From Azolla caroliniana (Eukaryota > Polypodiophyta): 64,000 nucleotides of DNA. A model generated the notes under the pieces. It ran no database searches and was not told where the DNA came from. It saw only the letters and a list, made by a program, of their open reading frames with translations. Below, one piece after another: positions 56,106-64,000 of the stretch. The first letter of the stretch is position 1. Every line of letters begins with the position of its first letter. The stretch is taken from assembly GCA_043228905.1 (NCBI GenBank), contig JBHGNT010000016.1, forward strand, positions 3,286,001-3,350,000. Direction: 5' to 3'. A program made the position numbers and the translations under genes.

Positions 56106-57722
56106 TCAGAGTTGTTCCTCCAATGTTTTCGGTTGCATTAAGACCAACCCATCTCTTACACTTGACCAAGCCATCATTATGGCACGGGCCACCCTGTCCT
56201 CCATGCTATTTGGTTGTTTCAGCTTTAAATCTGGACTGAACAACCACCACATCTTTGCCTTCCAAGGGCCGCCATTCCTTGGACACCAAAGGTAAGCTCT
56301 ATCCCTAAGAAGCAACTTCCACAATTCAGGACCAAGTTGTAAACTTCGCACAAGTAGCTTACCTAGTAAAGCTTTACTTTGGTGAACTGGATCCACCAAC
56401 CCAAGTCCACCTTGGTTTTTCGCCTTGATCAAACAACTCCACGCCACTTTAGCTGATGCCCTCTCATGGTCTCTACCCGACCATAGGAACCCTCTCACCA
56501 TTGCCTTAATATTTTTTATGCAAGTTTTGTCTAACACCCAACATGCCACCGAGTGCCACATGGTGGCTAACAAAATGTGGTTTACCACGACCACCCTACC
56601 TGCAAGAGAGAGCTTTACTGATGCCCACACCCGAAGCTTTTTTCTGATTTTGTCTTTCACTTGCTCAAGTTGCTGATTTTTGGGTGTCTCAACGCCCACC
56701 AAAAAACCCAAATATTTAACAGCCATTCCAGTGGGGACCCATTGAAAATCAGCATTAGGGCACCAAAGAGGCCATGGGTTTGAACTTACCCAAAATCCCT
56801 TGCTTTTGTTCCAATTGATTTTCCCTCCTGATGCTCTACAAAACAACTCAATTCGACTTTCAGCAAGCTGTAAATTATCATCATTGCCTTGTAGATAGAG
56901 CATAGTGTCATCTGCGTATGATGAGTCCAACAACTCCTTGCCCGCTTGTGGGACAACTAACCCCCTTATTCCTGCATCTGGTTTGTTTAAAAAGAAAGAG
57001 AATGCCTCTGCAATAAATAAATAAAGGTAGGGGGCCAACGGGCACCCTTGCCTGACAGACTTGCATAATGGAATTCGTGGGCCCCGATGCCCTGACACCA
57101 TCACCCTACTCAAACTTCCTTCGTAAAGGGCTAACGCAGCCGATCTCCATTTGGAGGGTAGTCCCAACCTCTCCATCACTTTATCTAAGAAAGGCCATTG
57201 TACTCTGTCATACGCCTTCTCGAAGTCAAGCATGAGACATGCAATATGTTGATTGGTTTTCTTTGCCAAGGCAATCGCCTCCCAAAAGGTCAACACATTA
57301 TCAATTATGCATCTGTTTGCCATGAATCCTGTTTGTCCAACATTAATTAGTGCATTCAAGTGGGGTTTGACCCGCTTGGCCAATATATTGGCAAAAATCT
57401 TATATATTGTGTTGAGCAATGTAATCGGTCTCCATTGCCTTGCATCAGCTATTAGGCCTTGTACCTTTGGAATTAGAAATATCAGCCCCTCTTTAAAATG
57501 CTCAGGTAAACGGCCAAGAGCCCATGCCTCATTAAGACCATCAACCAAGTCAACCTTAATCACTTCCCAAAAGTTTTCAAAAAAATCTCTTGATAATCCG
57601 TCGATGCCTGGACAAGACGTTCTACATATACCCGCCAAAGCATCTGACACCTCCTCTTCCAAGATTGGCCTTGACAAATGAACTTGTGCAACCTCTGAAA
57701 TTCTTTGTTGCATACCCTCCAA
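56106..57722 (-). pseudogene. LINE ORF2 reverse transcriptase
   Basis: 538 codons. Motifs in order: ARQWRPITLLNTIYKIFANI, LMLDFEKAYDRVQW (first catalytic aspartate), RQGCPLAPYLYLF, SYADDTMLYL (catalytic YADD) and AKVAWSCLIKAKNQGGLGL. It is in frame with the endonuclease and separated from it only by the TAG at 57744. It ends at a TGA after LEEQL, where the following in-frame codons (QPLFWNPRIRNEDG) are still clearly LINE protein, so this stop is also a mutation. Confidence 0.92.
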
Positions 57723-57743
57723 TACAAATTCTGTTAGATTAGG

Positions 57744-59135
57744 CTATTCGGGGATAATAGAACTGTATGAGAGTAACCCACGATAGTGAGTTGTGATTGC
57801 CTCCATGATCTCTGACACATCCTCCGATGCTGATCCATCCTCCTTAATCAGCTTAGGATTGCAACTACAGTTTGATCTCGGCTTTTTATACTTAAAAAAT
57901 TGATGATTTACCTTATCCCCATTCTTGCTCCACCATGCCGCGGAACTCCTGAATAACATCGTGTTTCTAGACGTAATCAATCGTTGTAACGTTTCTCTAG
58001 CAGCCTCAAGACCGGCTCTAGACCATTGACACGTGGGATCTTTCTGAAGCATTCTTTGGGCAGCTGCTATTGATCTTCTTAATCCCACTTCTCTTTCTTT
58101 AGACTTTGCAATTCTATTTTTAGTCTCTACGTGCAAATATAGTGAAGTTTCGATAATCTTTCTACTAAGTGACTCAAGTGCACCACAACCAGCTGGCTTA
58201 GTTGCCCATATGCACCTTATCTTACTTCCCACTTCCGCATCCTCAAAAAGCTTACTATTGATCCTCATGTTGCGGTCTCTATTTGGCCTCCTCTGATTGA
58301 CTAATGTAATCTGAACCGGCATATGATCAGAGTAAGCTGAACCAACGATTATTTCAACATTATTACCATATTTTTCAAGTTCTGAGCTTATGTAAATTCT
58401 ATCTATGCGAGACATGCAAAAGCCATTTATACTACAACCTGCTCTTGAAAAGCTTAGTGAACTCCGAGGCTTTTCTAGAACATACCATGCATCTTTCACT
58501 CCTAATCGTCCCATCAACAGATCCCAAGCAACTAAATCTGACCCTTGGACCACTGTATGAGTGCCACCCACCTTGTCCTCTGTGTGCAAAGTCATGTTAA
58601 AATCCCCTGCAAGGATCCACGCATCTGCAAATGGCAAGCCATCAGCCAATTGCCTCCAAAAAACAGCCCGCAAAGCGGACGAATTGGGGGCATACACGTT
58701 TACTATCCCAACTATACATTGATGCCATCTTACCGACACACAAATGGCTTGTCCCTCCACTATGGTGTCCTGACCCACGACCACAATATCCGGATTGTGC
58801 CTAATAGATGTACAAACACCTCCTTTTCTACCATGCTCACCCTGAGCTGGAGACCAAAATGTATGCCAATCCCCCTCAAGAGGATTGCCAATACTCAAGA
58901 TTCTGTCCGCACACAAATGATGCTCTTGCAAGAGAAAAATGTCCGGGATCCCCTTAAAGCACGGGGATTTGAACTCCTGACAAAAGTTCTTCCTTTCCAT
59001 CATGCACTTGCTTCCACCAAGACCTTGTATGTTCCACGTGAATAACTTCAAGAACATAATTGAGAGGTCTCCCAAGAAGGACAAAGTCCCTCCCCATGAA
59101 TCCATGCCCAACCTCCCGCATTGATCTTCTCCCAT
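57744..59135 (-). pseudogene. LINE ORF2 endonuclease
   Basis: 463 codons from the start of ORF2. Endonuclease motifs: LFTWNIQGLGG, LLQEHHLC, GIVNVYAPNSS, ILAGDFNMTLH, RIDRIYISSEL and AYSDHMPVQ, all with expected catalytic residues. The linker to the reverse transcriptase (SAAWWSKNGDKVNHQFFKYK) is intact up to the premature TAG. ORF2 begins inside the end of ORF1 in another frame, as is usual for plant L1 elements. Confidence 0.92.
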
Positions 59136-61324
59136 CCTAACACCACATCCTGCCTTATATCTTCTTCCAGTTCCTCCTCATGGAAGTGTAGCACCTCATA
59201 GAGGGAGTCTACCTTCTCCTCTAGGCAAAATAATAGCTGCTTTTTAATGCAAGCATCATCGAAACTCCCACATGACATTCCAACGGTCATCCACATCGAC
59301 ATCCACTTATCCCCACTCAAGGTGACTGGCAGGCTGTTGAAGTATTTGTGTGCCTTGACTTCTATGGAGCTAGAGATAGGTGCCATGTTACTAGCCGAAA
59401 CCTCCAGGTCCAACAAATCAAATGAGAAGCCTAATTTCAGCAACTTGTTACGTTCAGCAATAATGACATAAACCCTCAGCCCTAAGGCCTCCTCATGACA
59501 AAAATCAGTTAATCTCGTGAGAGCCTGCTGGCTAAACTTACACCCCATGCCTAGAGTGCCCCTTTCTGAACTTTTGGCCCTAACAAATTTGACGAGAACT
59601 CTGACCGGTGCTTCACTACTTTCATGACGTGTCACTTGTGGCTTCTGAAATTCGGAAGTGGTGGAAGAGCTTTCTTGACCTCTCCCCTTACGTAACCATT
59701 CTTTCATTGCTCTCAATCCAATACTTCCACTTTTACCAATGGAGGAGGGTGAGCTCATGACATTTTCTTGGCTAAGGTGTGTATTGTTTAGTAAAACATC
59801 GGGTGTGCATGCTACCACCTCTTCCACATTAGTTGTCCTTTGATCTTGTAGTGTGACACCCTCTTCTTGCAACACTGCAAAACGATTCCTCAAAACTACC
59901 TGAGGTGTAGCTGTGTTTCCTTCTTCTTGCAATCCATTTTTACGTCCCAAAACAAGAGACCAGACATTAGCATTAGCCTTCACATTCTCAGCCTCATCGA
60001 GAGTATTTTGTCTTGCCACCCTTGTCTTCTCTTGCTTACCTAACGGCCCCTTAAGCTTCTCCCTTTTTACGCTATTATTGATCTTCCTAGGGCATTCTTT
60101 AGCCATGTGACCGTTTTTTTTACAGTAGAAACATTGACCAGGTAGACCCTCATATTCCACTTCCACATCTATCAGTCTTGCCTCCACATCATGCACCCTG
60201 ATGATAGAGGGGAGAGAGGACAAACTTTGCACAAGCACCCTAATCTTAGGGGAGTCTCTGATTTTGTCTGCCATGGTTTCCTTTAAAGGACAAACTGTGC
60301 CAATCTTTGCCCCAATCTTTGGCATCAAGGGGTATAAATGTCGCGGAAGATTGGGAAATACCATAGATACCACCATGGGGTTACCAAGTTTTTTTGCTTC
60401 CTCCATAACATTGAAATTAGGATGCCATTCCAATAAGAGAGCTCTTCCATATTTCAGCTCTACAAATTTCATATCAAGAATTTGTGATAGATTACTCCCC
60501 TCCGCCACTTCAATGTGAAAGAAATTACGTCCCATATTATCCACATTCTTTATATGTGGGATCCTATCCATTAGAGCTACCTGTAACATGTCACGAACCA
60601 TACCCCTACTAGGCCTACCACCAAGTAATTTGCAAATGAACGAACACTTCGTTAATCTTCTAATCTCCGCATTTAAGATTTCACTTTCTTCCTCGGACAG
60701 AAAAACATCAAGTATCTCAGAGCTTTCCTTCGATTCCAATTGCTTATCATAGTCCCCTATCCGACATGCATTATGTGCTTGACCACATTCATTCAAAAGG
60801 TTCTCCACCTGCATCATGTCCTCGGTGGCCTCCATTTCCACAACATCTAGCCCCTTATACGGCCCACCTTGTGGTCCCCGTTGCCTCTCTTCTACTTCCA
60901 TATGCCATAATGCATGGTTGGGGAGGTCTCCCCCACCCTCTTGCGTCCCTACCTCTTTATTCCAAGCTTCTGACTCTCCCCACACCCGTGAGTCCTCCCT
61001 ACAATAAACTATGAAGGCAGCCGCTGCCATACCGCTGGCGGGAGCCCTAACCTCCTCTCCCAACAATCCCCCATTATTAGTTTGATGCACTACTTCCTTG
61101 CATATCTTACTAATATCTCCACTGATGTGTTTCCCTACATCTTTCCACATGTTGTTTCCTTTCCTTTGTCCCAAAATCACTGCCTGTTGCTTCTCCCAAT
61201 TCTTACTCATCCCTTGCAATGCATACCTCGACTCCACCCATCGTCCAGCTGGCCCCCTTGCCGCCGATGCTTTAGCTGCCACCATTGATGCTTTATTGCC
61301 CACTGTTGGCTCATTCACCACCAT
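59048..61324 (-). CDS. LINE ORF1 protein (DUF4283-like, zinc knuckle), apparently intact
   Basis: 758 codons. After about 225 poorly conserved residues comes a DUF4283-like domain (FICKLLGGRPSRGMVRDML to SLPSIIRVHD, about 230-395) and a CCHC zinc knuckle CFYCKKNGHMAKEC (about 405-418). A serine/lysine-rich region and a conserved C-terminal block follow. The protein should bind element RNA as a ribonucleoprotein. The ATG at 61324 is the first in frame; upstream the frame stays open for about 50 codons without another ATG. No internal stop is seen, unlike in the other LINE copies. Confidence 0.85.
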   Translation of the reverse strand: MVVNEPTVGNKASMVAAKASAARGPAGRWVESRYALQGMSKNWEKQQAVILGQRKGNNMWKDVGKHISGDISKICKEVVHQTNNGGLLGEEVRAPASGMAAAAFIVYCREDSRVWGESEAWNKEVGTQEGGGDLPNHALWHMEVEERQRGPQGGPYKGLDVVEMEATEDMMQVENLLNECGQAHNACRIGDYDKQLESKESSEILDVFLSEEESEILNAEIRRLTKCSFICKLLGGRPSRGMVRDMLQVALMDRIPHIKNVDNMGRNFFHIEVAEGSNLSQILDMKFVELKYGRALLLEWHPNFNVMEEAKKLGNPMVVSMVFPNLPRHLYPLMPKIGAKIGTVCPLKETMADKIRDSPKIRVLVQSLSSLPSIIRVHDVEARLIDVEVEYEGLPGQCFYCKKNGHMAKECPRKINNSVKREKLKGPLGKQEKTRVARQNTLDEAENVKANANVWSLVLGRKNGLQEEGNTATPQVVLRNRFAVLQEEGVTLQDQRTTNVEEVVACTPDVLLNNTHLSQENVMSSPSSIGKSGSIGLRAMKEWLRKGRGQESSSTTSEFQKPQVTRHESSEAPVRVLVKFVRAKSSERGTLGMGCKFSQQALTRLTDFCHEEALGLRVYVIIAERNKLLKLGFSFDLLDLEVSASNMAPISSSIEVKAHKYFNSLPVTLSGDKWMSMWMTVGMSCGSFDDACIKKQLLFCLEEKVDSLYEVLHFHEEELEEDIRQDVVLGWEKINAGGWAWIHGEGLCPSWETSQLCS

Positions 61325-61505
61325 GTTTCGTTGCCCCTGTGTAGTCCTACTACTAACCTTACACCCTAGTTGAAGAGACTTACCTGATTCATGAGGAGTA
61401 GGGAAACTCGATACCGCTCGGCTGCGTTCGGGGCACTCTCTGCAACCAGAAACCCCGCCATCTCTTGGTTACAGAAATTTGGTTGTTTTAGATGTATAAA
61501 TATAT

Positions 61506-62451
61506 TATTATACACAGTTCATAGTATCTATTGTAAGTGACATATGTATGTATATATAATATATATGACATGGAAAATAGAATTTTGCATAATTTGTAGG
61601 GCCCTTTCACATGAAAAATAGAAATTTAAACTTTATATGTCACTTGACGGGCATTTTTATTATGTGTATGTTTTTTTTCCATAAAAAATATCCTCCATTG
61701 GTATTAAAAATAAAGTAAACAATATACATATATTGTCTTGCATATGTTCAAAACCCTCCTCGGCATATATTATGTGTATGTTTTCGACAAGCAAAATGGC
61801 CTTTTACGGGCATGACACTCGTCAAATTCTTGCCTTTGTTATATCGTCCATTACATTCATGGCAAGGAAAAAGGTAAAACAAAAATCAATGAGATAAATG
61901 GCATGCTTGCTCAAGATGTCATTAAGCACGAAAACACAAGCAACAAATGCCTATCATTATGGTATGATTATCCATGTCACGTAATAATGTAACAATCAAA
62001 GATCATGAGTTTTGTAATATTTTAGAGATCCATTTATAACAGAAGTTTAAAATAACATACCTCTTAATACCAATATCTTTTTTATAGCAATTCATTTTAA
62101 ATGCCCTTACAAAGATTTTCGCCTTTATGTATGATTCACAAATCATATGACCCAGAAACAAAACAATAATACTAAAGTTGAAAATACTAATATTATGAAA
62201 CACATATTTAGATATTTAAGAAAAGAATGGATTAAGGGTGTTAAACACACTGACTGCCCCCAGTAAGGAAGGATAAGAGACGAACATAATATATAATCAG
62301 TATCCCCTACTACGAAGTATTTCCCAATGTTATACCTTGGATGTTGAGACGGATGGATCCAAAGGAACACAACTTTGTCCCACTAATAGAGTATTGATAG
62401 CATCTCAAGAGGTTGTAATGAAAGGGATACCCAATCCCCTTTATATAACCC
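61506..62451. other. LecRK downstream block, unit C (right part)
   Basis: No gene. From about 61850 it aligns with 32660-32900 (ggaaaaaggtaaaac-like, atgcttgctca, gttataccttggatgttgag, ggttgtaatgaaaggg). This shows that 42013-61840 is inserted material relative to unit B. A T-run followed by ccataaaaaatatcctccattgg at 61672-61700 resembles other LINE 3' stubs. Confidence 0.6.
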
Positions 62452-62744
62452 TGTTGAGAATCGAACTCAACTTCCCTTAGAGATAGTGTTCACACTAGTC
62501 AGTGAACATCAGACTAAGCTAGTTTTGTAATTAGTAGAAAGGGCACTTGCCCTAGATCAACTGGTATTTAAACCAACATTTTGTAACTTAGTTATTGTTG
62601 GATGTAATTCTATTTTTTATTAATACATCTCCTTGTTCAAGCTCTCTCTCTCTCTCCCTCTCTCACACCTTACGTGTACTCACACACAAACACACAAAGT
62701 TCGCTCCCGTTGCATAGCACCACCTACGTCTCACCTTCTTCACA
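62452..62744 (+). repeat. 5' LTR of the gag-only element
   Basis: About 293 bp, starting TGTTGAGAATCG, with a (CT)n run at 62643-62664. The 3' copy (63781 onward) shows several substitutions, so the element is older than the copia at 44820. Confidence 0.85.
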
Positions 62745-62756
62745 TGGTATCAAAGC
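62745..62756 (+). promoter_or_regulatory. Primer-binding site of the gag-only element
   Basis: TGGTATCAAAGC follows the LTR directly and differs at one base from the initiator tRNA-Met site of the copia element (TGGTATCAGAGC). Confidence 0.85.
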
Positions 62757-62852
62757 GTGTGGTTATCTAATCAAACTTGCTCAACTATGTTGTGATCACA
62801 ACACTGACGACCATCAGAACCGATTCAATCAACAGAGAAAGAAATCGACATT

Positions 62853-63514
62853 ATGAATACTCAGATGGGAAGCACTCTTCTTACGGAGAAGCTCGACAAG
62901 ACAAACTTTGCATATTGGGAATACAAGATGCATCAATACCTTGTTGGAAAAGGTTACTAGAGCTATATCGAAGGAGCTCACGAAACGCAACCCAACCCAA
63001 CCCAACACACGCCGACTACCTAATGTGGGAGCAACCCGCAACCTATGTGTTGTATTGCCTTGCATCATGTGTTCATGATTACATGCTTGGTTATATTCGA
63101 GAGTCGAAAACGCCGAAAGAAGCTTGGGGCAATCTCAAGAAGATTTTTGCGGCCAATACGGCTACACAAAAGCTCCAACTCCGACAGGAGTTGAATAACC
63201 TACAATCGAGGGATATGTCGATCACTAGCTATACCTTGAAGATCAAGGAGTTGTGTGACGTCCTCGAATCGATCAACGTCATCATGGATGATGACGAGAT
63301 GGTGCAAATATGCCTCGACGGCTTGGCACCTCAATTTAGCACAATTATATCGGTCATTCTCGCAAGGGAGAATTTGCCTTCGTTTTTCGACCTTCAGTCG
63401 ATAGTATTGATGGAAGAAAATCATACCCGACAAAGGAGCAATGCACTCGATGGTCAGATGCGCTACTCCCAGTCGGATGATAGAAGAGGATTCGACCAAG
63501 GAAATAGAGGTTGA
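62853..63514 (+). pseudogene. Copia-type Gag (UBN2-like), broken
   Basis: Starting at ATG 62853 (MNTQMGSTLLTEKLDKTNFA, then YWEYKMHQYLVGKGY), the frame meets a TAG at 62958-62960 where related proteins often have tryptophan. Homology continues and then changes frame near 63000 in a CCCAA repeat. The remainder (KTPKEAWGNLKKIFAAN, LQLRQELNNL, CLDGLAPQFSTIISVI, QSIVLMEEN) is a typical UBN2-type copia Gag. No zinc knuckle follows. A longer frame starting at 62777 is not the native start. Confidence 0.85.
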
Positions 63515-63780
63515 TTTGGCTGAGGGTGACAGAGTCACCGACTAGCCACGCTTGAGGGGGAGTACTGAAAGAACATCAGTAATCGCAGAAGTCAATCGAA
63601 GCCGACTAGAGGAGTTGAAGTACGATGATAATCAAGCCAAACAAAGACGTAGCAATCGAACAATCGAAATTGTAGGCCATGTCGACTAACCTTTCGAAAG
63701 CCGATTCAACCGAATTGAAGATTCTCGAGGAGCGAACTGAACTAGCTTTTCGACATCTGGAAGTTCTGTTCGAAGGGGTG
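63515..63780 (+). other. Internal non-coding part of the gag-only element
   Basis: No coding sequence. A purine-rich TTGAGGGGGAGTA at about 63551-63563 is like the sequence that precedes copia 3' LTRs. The last bases before the LTR, GAAGGGGTG (63772-63780), are the probable polypurine tract. Confidence 0.6.
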
Positions 63781-63965
63781 TGTTGAGAATCGAATTCAAC
63801 TTCCCTTAGAGATAGTGTTCACATAAGTTAGTGGACATCATACTAGGCTAATTTTGTAATTAATAGAAAGGGCACTTGCCCTAATTAGTTGGTATTTAAA
63901 CCAACGTTTTGTAATTTATTTATTGTTGGATGTAATTCTATTTTTTACTAATACATCTCCTTGTT

Positions 63966-64000
<35 letters not shown>
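63781..64000 (+). repeat. 3' LTR of the gag-only element, cut by window end
   Basis: 220 bp matching 62452-62670 and ending in a long (CT)n run at 63969-64000, longer than in the 5' LTR. Confidence 0.85.

Larger units (their letters stand above)
54591..61505 (-). mobile_element. Near-complete L1-type LINE with 12-bp target-site duplication
   Basis: The element spans about 54603-61493 on the minus strand. The direct repeat GTATAAATATAT flanks it (54591-54602 and 61494-61505), and the low-coordinate edge has a T run (54611-54617, after TA-rich bases) consistent with a poly-A or A-rich tail. ORF1 and ORF2 overlap by 88 bp. Only three lesions were seen in ORF2: a stop at 57744, a stop at 56106 and a frameshift near 56040. 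It is thus a young, recently disabled copy and the best reference for the other LINE pieces in the window. Confidence 0.9.
62452..64000 (+). mobile_element. Gag-only LTR element (TR-GAG-like), runs off the window
   Basis: A 5' LTR at 62452-62744 (TGTTGAGAATCGA...) is followed at once by a primer-binding site, then a Gag-like reading frame and about 270 bp of non-coding sequence. A second LTR starts at 63781 and is cut by the window end. The internal region (62745-63780) is only about 1 kb and contains no protease, integrase or reverse transcriptase motif. This matches the architecture of non-autonomous TR-GAG elements related to copia. Confidence 0.85.

Overview
The window reads as nuclear DNA of a seed plant, probably a flowering plant. 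It carries intronless legume-lectin receptor kinases (a plant-specific architecture), a Ty1/copia element primed by initiator tRNA-Met, plant L1-type LINEs with DUF4283/zinc-knuckle ORF1 proteins, tRNA-derived SINE sequences and hAT-like MITEs. It is AT-rich and repeat-rich. I cannot name the species.

The backbone is a local array of L-type lectin receptor-like kinase (LecRK) loci. They are a truncated pseudogene on the minus strand (2238-3276), an intact gene (8687-10852), a 5' fragment (21049-21387), and two more intact genes (24936-27071 and 37524-39773). The four plus-strand loci share upstream sequence. Long downstream blocks are also paralogous: 10853-19879, 27072-34373, and 39774-42012 continued at 61494-62451, with a related tail at 1-440 and 1793-2040. 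The array therefore grew by duplication of units of roughly 10-14 kb. The intact kinases keep a signal peptide, lectin domain, single membrane segment and a kinase with all key motifs, so they are probably cell-surface receptors.

Mobile DNA then broke the units apart. Unit A received a 4.46 kb L1 LINE (13318-17780, 11-bp target duplication); the paralogous site near 32,840 is empty. Unit B received a hAT-like MITE (33230-33838) and a 3.2 kb pyrimidine-rich insertion (27906-31138). That insertion contains a LINE 3' fragment and, downstream of a TATA-like box, a sequence that fits a complete hammerhead ribozyme (30438-30498). Next to it lies a near-identical 669-bp repeat in three copies (34374-36440). 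In unit C, a degenerate LINE (about 42013-53200) is split by a complete Ty1/copia element (44820-50886, 467-bp LTRs, ATCTT target duplication). The copia RNase H domain is itself split by an 876-bp insertion rich in tRNA-derived sequence. A nearly complete second LINE follows (54603-61493, 12-bp target duplication).

The right end holds a small LTR element with a Gag-like reading frame and no pol (62452 to beyond 64000), resembling TR-GAG elements. No true tRNA or rRNA gene, CRISPR array or bacterial feature was seen. The candidate ribozyme is the most unusual item; it is read by eye from the sequence and has not been folded or searched.
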